A DNA stretch of 64,000 nt from Schizochytrium sp. CCTCC M209059 (Eukaryota > Sar > Bigyra > Thraustochytrida > Thraustochytriidae), in NCBI GenBank assembly GCA_000818945.1, contig KN805381.1, forward strand, positions 102,847 through 166,846, written 5' to 3'. A program made the translations under genes and the position numbers. Positions within the stretch are counted from its first letter, which is position 1; each line of letters begins with the position of its first letter. Below, piece after piece: positions 9,340 through 18,708 of the stretch. The notes beneath the pieces were generated by a model. It was not told the DNA's origin. It did no database searches and saw nothing but the letters and a program-made list of their open reading frames with translations.

Positions 9340-10866
9340 TCAAGTTTCGTAGCGTTTAATGTAGGTTGTCGGTACCACGCCTTGCCGCCCGTCGAGTTCG
9401 CAACGCCACCATCCTTCGTCAATTTTCTCGAGAACCTTGATGATATCATTTTTTTTGAAAGCAAGATCGCCATCATCGACCGGATCGAATGTAAATGTAG
9501 CAATGTACAGCTCATGGCCGTCAGGAGACATGGCTGGCTGTGGCGAACGTTGTGCCGAGCGCATGCCCTTCTCGCTGCTGGCACTACTGTTGCTGGCCTG
9601 TGAACCGAGTGTCATTGCGGATGCTGGTGCCGTTGGCGGGCTTGCTGCACCGCTCTTCTCACTTACGATCGCCATTGGGGCAGAAGCGGTCGCATCGAGC
9701 GAGCTGCCGTTCTTTCGTTCATTCTCGTCACCGGGAATATCTGTCGAGGTCTGAGAGATGGATCCGGGCGAAGCGAATGCGTGTGAACTCTGCGAGTTCT
9801 GACCAAAGCCAGGCGAGGTGGGGCCAGGTCCACCATTGGACATTTTCCCATCCCCCATGTCGCTGTAGGACTGCGGAGATGCCATCGAAGATGATTGAGG
9901 TGAGTTCAAGTCCTGATGCACCGGATGACCCAGGGTGCCCTTGGCGTGGTGTTTGCCCGCGAGGCGGTTCTGAAGGCGCGAAAAGAGGTGTTCCTTGGGT
10001 TTCGACTTGAGTGTCGGAACCCCACCAGCAATGATGTAGTCTTGCACACTCTCGCGAGCGTTCTCGACAGAGTCAAAGGTTTGCGCCTGGTTGACAATTT
10101 CGCGAAGTTGGTGAGCCATGAAGGCGTGGAGCTCGAGCTGCGTTGCCACGAAAGCGGAGTAGATGGGCTCGAGCATGGTCTTGCGGTTGGCGCAAAAGCT
10201 CGTGAGATCATCGGTGAGTTCCTGGTGTTTGCGCTGGTACTCGTTCGAGGCGCTTTCCAGCTTGGCAGTGAACTTTTGAAGACTCGGGTCATTTCCTTCA
10301 CGACCCTTGTCGGTGAGCGCACGCACACGTCGACGATAGGACTCGACATCAGTGCGAAGGCCAGCGTCTTGGGCAATGAGGCGCTTGCGGGCCGGAAAGT
10401 CTTCTTTGAGAATCGTTTCCAATTTATCAATAGCTTGGTCCTGCAAGACTTTCATCGCCGATGTCTGCACATTCGTGTGCAACTTGTAGTAGCAATCGGC
10501 CACGTACAGTGAATCGTGCGGGTGGCTCGATTGGGTCACGCCGTTGGTAAAAGGATGGCTCGCTGGCGACCCGAGAGCCTCGCCTTCCTCTGCCTTGCCC
10601 GGCTCGTGCTGCTGTCGATGTTGCTGGATGATTTGCGATTGCTGCTCTGTCGTGTCGACAAAGGGCAGCGAAAAGTACGAGGCGAGCGCCGCATGGACGG
10701 CGCACGAGCGCTCGGTGGCGCGACGAGAGCTCTTGAGCTTGCCAAGGATGCTCGTGAGGTGGCGTTCCAGCGTGAGGAATTCTTGCACAAGCGTCTCGTA
10801 CGAGGCGTCGTACAGTGTCGGCTCTGATTTGCCCGAGGTCACCATCAGCTTTTGGACCTGTGTCAT
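9340..10866 (-). CDS. BAR domain-SH3 domain protein (amphiphysin/Rvs167-like)
   Basis: The reading frame encodes about 508 residues. Residues 1 to about 285 are a helical region with BAR-domain character: amphipathic helices, a conserved FxxKLESAxxEYQ-like segment, and a final helix ending around FDSVENARESVQDYI. BAR dimers bind and bend membranes, usually at endocytic sites. A Ser/Gly/Pro-rich linker follows. The protein ends in an SH3 domain (about residues 450-505) with the expected ATFTFDP strand, the DDGDLAFKKND RT-loop, the GWW pair and the VPTTYI motif. The start is uncertain. The only in-frame ATG (10866) overlaps a good acceptor, ACACAG ending at 10858, so a short upstream exon may supply the first residues. 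The order fits Rvs167/amphiphysin, which recruits dynamin or actin regulators through SH3; this is family knowledge. Confidence 0.82.
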   Translation of the reverse strand: MTQVQKLMVTSGKSEPTLYDASYETLVQEFLTLERHLTSILGKLKSSRRATERSCAVHAALASYFSLPFVDTTEQQSQIIQQHRQQHEPGKAEEGEALGSPASHPFTNGVTQSSHPHDSLYVADCYYKLHTNVQTSAMKVLQDQAIDKLETILKEDFPARKRLIAQDAGLRTDVESYRRRVRALTDKGREGNDPSLQKFTAKLESASNEYQRKHQELTDDLTSFCANRKTMLEPIYSAFVATQLELHAFMAHQLREIVNQAQTFDSVENARESVQDYIIAGGVPTLKSKPKEHLFSRLQNRLAGKHHAKGTLGHPVHQDLNSPQSSSMASPQSYSDMGDGKMSNGGPGPTSPGFGQNSQSSHAFASPGSISQTSTDIPGDENERKNGSSLDATASAPMAIVSEKSGAASPPTAPASAMTLGSQASNSSASSEKGMRSAQRSPQPAMSPDGHELYIATFTFDPVDDGDLAFKKNDIIKVLEKIDEGWWRCELDGRQGVVPTTYIKRYET

Positions 10867-11882
10867 CAATTCAATTCAGTTCAATTCAATTCCATTTGTT
10901 CATTCGTCCCATGCGTGGAGCAAGCGAGACGTTTGAGTTCGCAAAGAGAGGAAGAGAGAGAGAGAGAAAGAGTTATCGCGTGATCACCGCATCCGCATGC
11001 CCCCCATGTTTCCATTTGCAAGTGTCATCGTCAGTCTTGTTTGTCCCATCCATCTGTCCAGCCCACCGACCGCTCTGGGGCCACCTGGCACTTTATTTCG
11101 CCTTTCGTGGCTGGGCCGCGCCACCGTAAACGTACCGAGCGTCGCTTCATCATCTTAAAGGACTTCATCTTCCCTGCTCTCCTCTGCGATCCTGTCGCCA
11201 CGCAGCGTCGCCAGGCCAAGCAAGCCAACACACACGCACGCACGCACGCTCGCTCGCTCGCACGCACGCTCGCACGCGCTCAGGCGGGTCGCGTCGCTCG
11301 AGGTCTCGCTCGCGGGCTCCAGCTCGAGCCGGAGTTCCTCAGTCCCGCGCGCCCCTCCCTGCCTGCTCAGCCCGTCCCCGCCGGCCCGCGTTTCCCCTCG
11401 CGTCCGCGCCCGCTCCCGCTCCGCCGCCGCCGCCGCCGCCGCGCGCCGCGCCCGCTTTCCTCCTCCGCCTCCTCGCCGCTCTCCGCGCCGCTCTCCGCGC
11501 CGCTCTCCGCGCCCTCCTCGAGCAGGTTATGCTCGCCCTCCTCGATCGCCCCATCGCTCGCTCCATCGAGCCCTCGCTAACAGTAACCAACAAGCAGAGG
11601 GACGTTTCTTTCTCCGGGCGCAATCGGGGGCCCCGGGGGCCCCCAACCGCCGCCGGGCCGTTATCGCCGACCGCGCGTGAAACGTCTGCGAGAGGGACCG
11701 CGAGGGCGCCGCGCAGAGCGGGTTCGCGAGCGCTGAGGAGGCGCGGCTGCCGCGGCGGAGTTGGGGCTGGGCAGCGGGCGCGGAGAGGCAGGGCGGGAGG
11801 AGGGCGGGGCCCGCGTGCTCGGCGCGGAGGCCCGGGCCGCGAGGCGCGGCGCGGCGCGGCGCGGCGAGGCGCAGCGGGAGAG
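10867..11882. other. Divergent promoter/5' region between the BAR-SH3 and TFxP-repeat genes
   Basis: This region is very GC-rich to the right (11270-11880), with ACGC/GCTC simple repeats near 11227-11280. The frame of the next gene stays open back to 11529, but that part is Arg/Gly/Ala-rich and looks like untranslated leader. A CAATT-type run lies near 10866-10890. Confidence 0.45.
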
Positions 11883-11980
11883 ATGGCATCGCTGGAGGAC
11901 AAGATACGCAGGGTGATGGAGATGGACCTGGCGTCGCCGCCGCGCGACGGGCAGCGGCAGCAGGGGCAGCAGGAGCAGCA

Positions 11981-12017
<37 letters not shown>

Positions 12018-14786
12018 AATAGCGAGAGTGCAGCGAAGATGGAGGACGCGGCGGCGAGGTCGCTGACGCGGCAAATGTCGCAGGAGGAGGTCGATCTCCT
12101 CGGCCTGGACGTGGACTATGGAGACGGGGCGCAGACGTCGAGCGGGGAGGGTCTTGAGGGAAGCCCAAAATTGCCGAGCGCGGACGCAGAGCCCGAAGCA
12201 GCGAAGCACACTACACAGGAGACATTCGTGCCGGCGCATGATCAGGAACAACACCCGCATGAGAACGTGACGCCCATGAAGGATACCAGGGCCCCGCCAG
12301 CAGCAGCAGCTACAAAGACACCGACGTCAGCGACGACGCGAGGGCTTGGAAAGCCCTCGCGCGTGCCACGCGACCAGTCGTTGATGACTGGTGCTACTCC
12401 ATCCTCGCGAAGAGTCTCCACTACCTCAGCATCAGCAGCGTCAGCAGCGTCAGCCGACGCCGACGCGTCACCAAGCTCTTCCGTCTCGCCAAGCGCAGCT
12501 GCTTCCCGGTCTTCAACGGCGCGACCTGGGTCGCAAACGAAGGCCCGCCCCGCCTCGCCCGGAGCGCATCTGTACGAGCGGGCCCTTCGCTCGCGCGCTG
12601 AACAGGAACGTAAGCGACAAGAAGCAATCCAGAGGGAAGCCACCTTTAGTCCAAAGCTGATCAGCAGCAAAAAGAAGCGCGAGAACCGCGCGACGACGCC
12701 AGGCAAGTCCCGGTACGACATGCTGTACGCAGACGCCGCTTCGCGCCAGGCCCAGATGCACCGGCGAGCTAACGAGGAGGAGGCGTGCACGTTCACGCCA
12801 AAGACGAACTGGACGCGCAAGGCCGCGAAAGCCGGAGATGCCGCCGCGAGCAATGGGACACCCGGGTCTGGCGCCCGCAAGGGCGCACCTTCGCCTGCGC
12901 GTAGATCGGAAACCCTGTACGCGAATGCCAAGGCGCTCGAGGCAAAACGCAAAAGTCTTGCGGAGAACCGTTTGCGCGAGGAAGCCAAGGAGTGCTCCTT
13001 CAAGCCCCAAATCACCGCCCGCGGCAAGGCAAAGCGCGCCAACTCTCCAGGTCAAACTGCCCGCATGGCTCAACTCTACGAGGAGGCTAAAGCGAAGGAG
13101 GCGCGCATTGCCGCGGCGCAGGCTCGTCGCGAGCTGGACGGCTGCACCTTTCAGCCAAATATCAATTCTCGCCGCCGCTCCTCGGGAGCGGGGCCGACGC
13201 CATCGCCAGATGCCGTTCAGGAGCGTTTGTCGCGCTACCAGAAGGAGTCTGAGCGTCGGCGCGAGCAGCTGCGCAAGGAGCACCTTGAAAAGGAAAAGGA
13301 GGAACTCACCTTCCAGCCCAACATCATTGCCGCTCCCGGAGCCAAGCGACCCTCGACGCCGCAGCGTACGCCTTCACAAGGTGCAATTCACGAGCGCTTA
13401 TACAATGAGGCCACTCGGCAGCAGGAGCGCGAAAAAGAACCATCTTCCGCGAACAGCGGATCGAGCGCAACGAAAAAGCGCGCCCCGAGTCCAGGGGTTT
13501 TTGACAGACTCGCAACACCGAAAGCTCCTCCTGCCAATGCTACCTCACGCGAGGACACCGTGGCCATCGAGGAGCTCAAGGAATGTACTTTCACGCCAAA
13601 TACGCGCCCTGGGTCCGCACGGAGAGCCTCTGCCGGGGCCGCGGGTTCGGGATCTGCATCAAAGCCCTTTTGGGATCGCCTCTCCAAGGAGAATGAGGGT
13701 GTGCGCGAGGTTCGCGAAGAGATGCGGAAGCAGCGCGAACTCAGCGAGTGCACGTTCCGGCCCGTGCTCAATCGCAGAATGTCATCCGGGTCGGCGGCAA
13801 AGGCTGCTTCCACCACCGCTTCGGACGCTGGCAGCAAAGCATCGTCGGCTCCTTTCTGGGAGCGCCTCAACGGCGAGGCAAAACTCGCAAAAGCACGCGA
13901 GGAGGAGCTCGCGCGTCAGCGAGAAGCAGCCGAACTTGCTGCATGCACCTTCAAGCCACAAATCTCAGCCAACGTGCAGTCAAGTGTTTCTTCCGCTTCA
14001 AAGAATGCCAAACCCATTTGGGACCGTCTCGCCGACACCAAAACGCGTTCGGAAAAGCACGAGGCGCTCGAGCGTCAGCGTGAAGAGGCTGCTCTTCGTG
14101 AGTGCACCTTTGCGCCGCAGCTTTCGCCTCCGGCTTCTTCGGCAGTCTCCCCGTCGCAATCGCAGTCCAAGCCGACTCAACCGTCGCCCAAGTCTAACTC
14201 CTCTTCATCCAAGGGTCTTTCATATTTGGATCGCGTGGCAGCGCAAAGCAAGACTGCAACTTCCTCTGCTTCTAAAGCCAAAACGGCACCGAAGCCAGAA
14301 GGAGACCAGAGTTCCTCGCACGCCGTCGCGGAGGATCCAAAGAAATCAACCTTGGAAAGCTCCCGTCAGGCTGATCAGGTGGCTGTCGCGGCCAATGTTG
14401 AAGCTGAATCAGCACCAAAGACGAATGGTGTAAAGCCGCCAGAAGCAAACGGTGTAAAGACGGGGGTCAAAGATGCAGCAACGTCTAGTGCAAATGGTGT
14501 CAAGCCTGGCGAAATTGTGTCTTCTACTAGTCCAGAAGCCGTGCGTCCCAACGCCATTGAAAAGGAGCTACCAAAGTCGGACACAAATGGTTCTGCGACG
14601 AGCGAGAATGGCGGCATCTCAAGCGAGACGACAAAGAAGCAAGACGATGCGATTGATCGCGAGGTTGCACCGTCTTCCTCCTCCTCGTCGTTTTCTGGAT
14701 CTGCCTCCAATGGCGGTGGTTCCGCACGGCTAAATCTTGAGCAGAAAATTGCAAGCATCATGCTTGAAGCTGAGGCGGACGAGTGA
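11883..14786 (+). CDS. Repeat protein with nine [ST]F-x-P motifs, function unknown
   Basis: I do not recognise a named family. The 967-residue protein has an N-terminal polyQ tract (about residues 28-45). It then carries nine units, each a charged helical stretch ending in a motif of the form ECTFxPxI. The motifs fall near residues 252, 300, 369, 419, 473, 567, 621, 686 and 740. Several units start with (F/I)W(D/E)RL or LY-x-x-A. From memory, similar motifs occur in uncharacterised coiled-coil proteins of other protists, but I cannot assign a role. The two ends match: LEDKIRRVMEMD at residues 4-15 and LEQKIASIMLEAE near the C-terminus. I chose the ATG at 11883 because the matching helix begins there; the upstream open frame is Arg/Gly-rich and unlike protein. 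No membrane segment is seen, so a cytosolic or cytoskeletal scaffold is possible. Confidence 0.7.
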
Positions 14787-15096
14787 GCGATTTTTACTTT
14801 GGCAAATCTCTGATCAAGACGCAGATGTATGTCTGCAGTCAAAACTACTATGTTTTTCGTCGTTTTCTCATTTGTGCTTGCTCAATCTGATGATCGATCT
14901 TGTGTAAGATCTTTCATCTGCTTGCAATCAGATCTTCTATCGAGATCTGAAGTAGAGGGGACAAACGAGAGAAAGGAAGAATAGTAACAGCGCTTTCATC
15001 TCTTGCCCTTGGCACACACATACGCATAGTCATCAGCTCACAATATCGAATCAATCATTTTGCCCATTCATTATGGCCGCACGTGGCAGACTGTAT
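14787..15096. other. Convergent spacer with a small inverted repeat
   Basis: No gene is seen. A perfect 7-bp inverted repeat, CAGATCT-TCTATCG-AGATCTG, lies at 14929-14949. It could form a hairpin in the 3' UTR of the upstream gene. Confidence 0.5.
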
Positions 15097-16051
15097 CTAC
15101 TCTTGCTTTGGCAGGCAGGCGGCCTCGAAGACGGAGATTTCCGCAAGGGTCTTCTCAAGCGTGGCACGGACCTGATCGTTGGGGCTGTTTACGAGAGCCG
15201 TCTGGTAGGCGGCACGCGCTCCACCCGCAAGCAGGTGGATTGCGACCTTGGCATCCGAGATGATTTGCGGGTTGCAAATGGGAAGAAACTCATGAACAGC
15301 CTTGGCATGAGCGTGGCACGTGTTGACAAGCCGCACGGGGACGTCAAGAGCATCGCTCTTGATTTTGTCGACCTCCTCGCCCGAGAGACCCGAGTCCTTC
15401 TTCCAGGTCTTTTGAAGATTCGCGTAAGCCTCGGCGTCCTCGTCAGCCACGGTGAGGCATTGCATCGCAGCCTGCTCAAGCTCGGTGGCCAGCTTTTCAG
15501 CTTGCTCGGCGGTGCCATTCTCACGGAACTTTTTCGAAGTCGTGTAGATGGCTGCCATGCTTCCGCTGGCAGCACCCAGGCTTGCGGCAACAGCGGCAGC
15601 AGCGCCTCCTCCCTGTACACATCACGTTCGTTTGCGTTTAAGTCAGCCATTTCGATTCGTAAAAGAACAACGTTTTCATTCTATTCCAATTCCATGTCAT
15701 CTTGTCTCATCTTGTTCATTTGTCACTTACCGGCGTCGGCACCTTCGCGCATATTGCGTCACGTTACGGCATGCATATACGTCGCACAGGATCGATCCGG
15801 ACGTCAAAGTCAAGTCCGCAATTCAATCCGTCATCGCCGTGCAAGAAGCATTGTTTCGCCCGTTGTTAGTCCCAGACCTCGCTCGCTCGCTCGCTCCCTA
15901 GCTAGCTAGCTAGCTCGACCGCCACCCACGAAAAGGAAACTTCACCTTCAATCCCTCTCTCCTCCTCCCCGTCCTCGACCGCGACGAAACGTACCTTCGA
16001 GGCCAGCTGGCTCACGAACTTGCCAATGACAGCATCTCCGGCCTTCATCAT
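15097..16051 (-). CDS. Stand-alone cyclodeaminase (FTCD C-terminal domain family), two exons
   Basis: The product is about 190 residues, close to the size of a lone FTCD_C/FchA-type domain. Exon 1 (16051-15995) encodes 19 residues starting MMKAGDAVIGKF. The intron runs 15994-15613 with GTACGT and TACAG ends. Exon 2 (15612-15097) starts with GGGAAAAVAA, matching the glycine-rich start of the cyclodeaminase fold. The family converts 5-formimino-tetrahydrofolate to methenyl-tetrahydrofolate in histidine or purine breakdown, or performs a cyclohydrolase step. The formiminotransferase half found in animal FTCD is absent here. The start is not certain: the frame stays open upstream of 16051 to a possible acceptor (GACAG near 16115), so an extra 5' exon could exist. 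The gene is divergent from the opine dehydrogenase-family gene. Confidence 0.72.
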
Positions 16052-16658
16052 CCCTCCGTCCTTCTTCGCCCTCTCCCGCTCGCTCTCCCGCGCGCTCGCT
16101 GCGCTCGCGTCCTGTCAATCAAAATCAATCTTCTTTTGCTCCTTCGTCGCAACGCAAATCCAGACTTCGATATAATGAAGAAGAGAGGAAAAAGAGAAGA
16201 AAAGCAGAAAAGGAAAGAAAAGAAAAGGAAAAAGAGGAATACTACAAAGGAAGGATAAAAAGAGAGAAAAAAGCACCTTAATCGGGTGCCCAAATCAGGG
16301 TCCTCTCTTTAAGTGTCTTGGACAGCCAATTGGGGGCTTCGATGCGCGATCCAGGCTAAGAAAGTAAGCGCGTGCGCGCAAGTAGACTTTAGGCGGGGAA
16401 AAGTAGGTAATGAAGCCATAGTGCATTTGCCGCGGCACGATTCCTGACTTGCGAGTGCGATGTGCGGCTGCGCGTGCGCGCGCACTTCTCTCTCTCTCTC
16501 TCTCTGAGTGTGTCTCTGTCTGTGCTTTTGATGACGAAGATGCACAAAGCGTGCTCCAGATTGGCATCAACCAGACAAGATTGCGGAGCGGAACGAGTCG
16601 AGAGCGAGCGAAGCAGCGAGCGAGAGGGAGCGCAGGAAGACAAAAGCGTACGGGCAAG
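16052..16658. other. Divergent promoter with a polypurine tract
   Basis: Between the cyclodeaminase (-) and opine dehydrogenase-family (+) genes lies a strongly purine-biased strand (about 16171-16275, AAGAGA-like) and a TC run (about 16487-16505). No gene is seen. Confidence 0.5.
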
Positions 16659-18117
16659 ATGTACGTGACGGTGATCGGCGGCGGCAACTCGACGCCCATC
16701 TTCGCGACGCTGGCCAAGAAGGCCGGGCACGAGGTGGCGATCCTGACCCGCAAGCCGGAGGCATGGTCCAAGACCGTCGGCTTCGACAATGAGGACAAGG
16801 AGTACCTCGAGGGCGTGGAGAAGATGGAGGCCGAGGTGGATCTCGTCACCAGCGACCCGGCCGCCTGCATCCCGCAGTCGGACCTCATCTTCATCGCGGG
16901 CATCCCGATCCACCACAACCCGGAGGTGCTCAAGGAGAAGGTAGCGCCGCACCTGAACCGCGAGAAGAAGGTCTTCGTCGGCAGCATCTGCGCCTACGGT
17001 GGCTTCAACTGGGTGTGCGCTGACGCTCTCGGCAAGGGCAACTATGTCATCTTCGGCACCCAGCTCATCCCGTGGTGCTGCGGTACGCGCAAGTACGGCG
17101 AAACCGGCGTCGTCTTTGGCGCTAAGCGCATGCTCCGCATCGCCACGGAGGATGGCAAGGATGAGCACGGCGTCAAGAAGATCATGCAGGACATCCTCAA
17201 GATCCCCGACGTCCGCGACACGGACTTTTTGGCCTCCACCCTCTGGCCCAACAACGTAAGTTTCCCATTATCATTTCACAGGCCCCAAGCTTTGGTGCGC
17301 TGCGCAACGTGAGACTGACCTTTCCTCTCCAATGACGTACTCACGTTGTCTCTTTTTTGGTTTTTGTGCGCGCCTTTGCAGTCTTCCCTGCACCCGCCTA
17401 TCCTCTACGGTCTGTTCAAGGACTGGGATGGCAAGACCGGCTACGACAAGGACTCGGTTCCCGTGCGCATCTACGCCGAGCTCACTGACTCCTCTGCCGA
17501 TGCGCTGTGCAAGTTCGATGACGAGCTTGTGGCCATCGTTGATGCGCTCAAGGTGCATTACCCGGACAACAAGCACCTCCACGAGGACTTTCGTCTGCGC
17601 AGCTGCATCATTGAGAACTACAAGGACCAGGTTGAGGATACCTCGACGACGGCCACCACTGTGCGTACCAACAAGGCTTTTGGCTCGCACAACATCCCGT
17701 ACAAGACCCTTGAGGACGGCAAGGTCGTTCCCATTGTCGCGCACAAATTCTTTGAGACCGATCTCAGCTTTGTAAGTTTTTCTGCCGCAAGCTCTGCGTG
17801 GATGATTTGACCATTTGTTCAGGAGAGCCAGGCACAACTAACGTGTTTTGATTATTGTTGGGTATTGGTGTGTCGTGAACCAACCCATTATATGGGTGAA
17901 AAATAATGAATAGGGCGTGACGACCTTTATCGATATCGCCAACATGCTCGGCGTGGAGGTGCCGACGATGATCGCGATCGGCCGTTGGAACCAGGCTCTC
18001 GTGAACAAGGACTACATTAGTGAGGATGGCAAGGTCACCGGCAAGGATGCCGGCGAGTGCATTCTTCCCTCGGCGTACGGTCTTGACGAGAAGAACCTCG
18101 ACAAGGGTCGTCGCTAA
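16659..18117 (+). CDS. Opine dehydrogenase-family NAD(P)-dependent enzyme, three exons
   Basis: Three exons (16659-17255, 17382-17771, 17914-18117) join in frame to give 396 residues, the usual family size. The introns (126 and 142 nt) have GTAAGT donors and GCAG or ATAG acceptors. The N-terminus is a Rossmann nucleotide-binding fold (VIGGGNSTPIFATLAKKAGH). After the first intron comes SSLHPPILYGL, which corresponds to the family's NxxxHPP element carrying the catalytic His. The C-terminal helical domain is that of the NAD/NADP octopine/nopaline dehydrogenases. Such enzymes reductively join an amino acid to a keto acid, for example pyruvate, and can recycle NADH under low oxygen; the substrate here is not readable. 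No targeting signal is obvious, so it is probably cytosolic. The ATG at 16659 starts directly at the Rossmann strand. Confidence 0.85.
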
Positions 18118-18708
18118 ACAAAAGGTATTATGAGCGAGCCTTTTTTTTTTCCATGTTGTCCTGAAAGCACCAAAACGACTAGCTAGCTAGATAGTCCTTA
18201 TTTTCGACATCTCAAACCTTCCAAAGAAACAAATTCTGATTCGTGTCTCAGACAGACCGCGAGCGTGCGAGACAGACTGGATACCTANNNNNNNNNNNNN
18301 NNNNNCCCCCCCCCCCCCCCCCCCTTTTTTTCTTTTCATTATTTTCTGGAATAAAATCTGGTTGAGTCGAGAGCCCTGCAAACTTTAAAATGGAGGGTTG
18401 AAGTCAAAATATAGGCCTACTTCAGACATTTTTTGACGGAAAATAAGAAACACGGAAAATAATCTTTTCGCGATGCAGCCGGTGCAGCTCGAAATGACGA
18501 TTGCAACAAGCTGCAACGAAAGGAACAATGTGATTCGTTTCGGAAGATTTTATGCTGGACACTGGCGTGCATTGTGCTTGCATCATCTCCAAAGGAAAGA
18601 GAACCAACTATAGCAAAATGGCATTACGTTCAAAAACGACATTTACGCCAACACGAACAACAAGCTGCAGAGGAAGTGATGCAATTCAGTCAAATAAGAA
18701 AGGCAAAT
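18118..18708. other. Convergent spacer with assembly gap and poly-C
   Basis: The 3' regions of the opine dehydrogenase-family and bZIP genes meet here. I see no gene. The assembly breaks at a homopolymer: 18 N followed by a run of C. Confidence 0.6.
18288..18305. other. Assembly gap (18 N)
   Basis: A run of N bases, followed at once by a poly-C tract (18306-18324), so the gap probably comes from homopolymer sequencing trouble. Confidence 0.99.

Noticed and set aside
11529..11882. Upstream extension of the TFxP-repeat protein by 118 residues
   Set aside because: The added part is almost all Arg, Gly, Ala and Pro from GC-rich leader DNA, and the C-terminal matching motif points to the ATG at 11883 as the real start.
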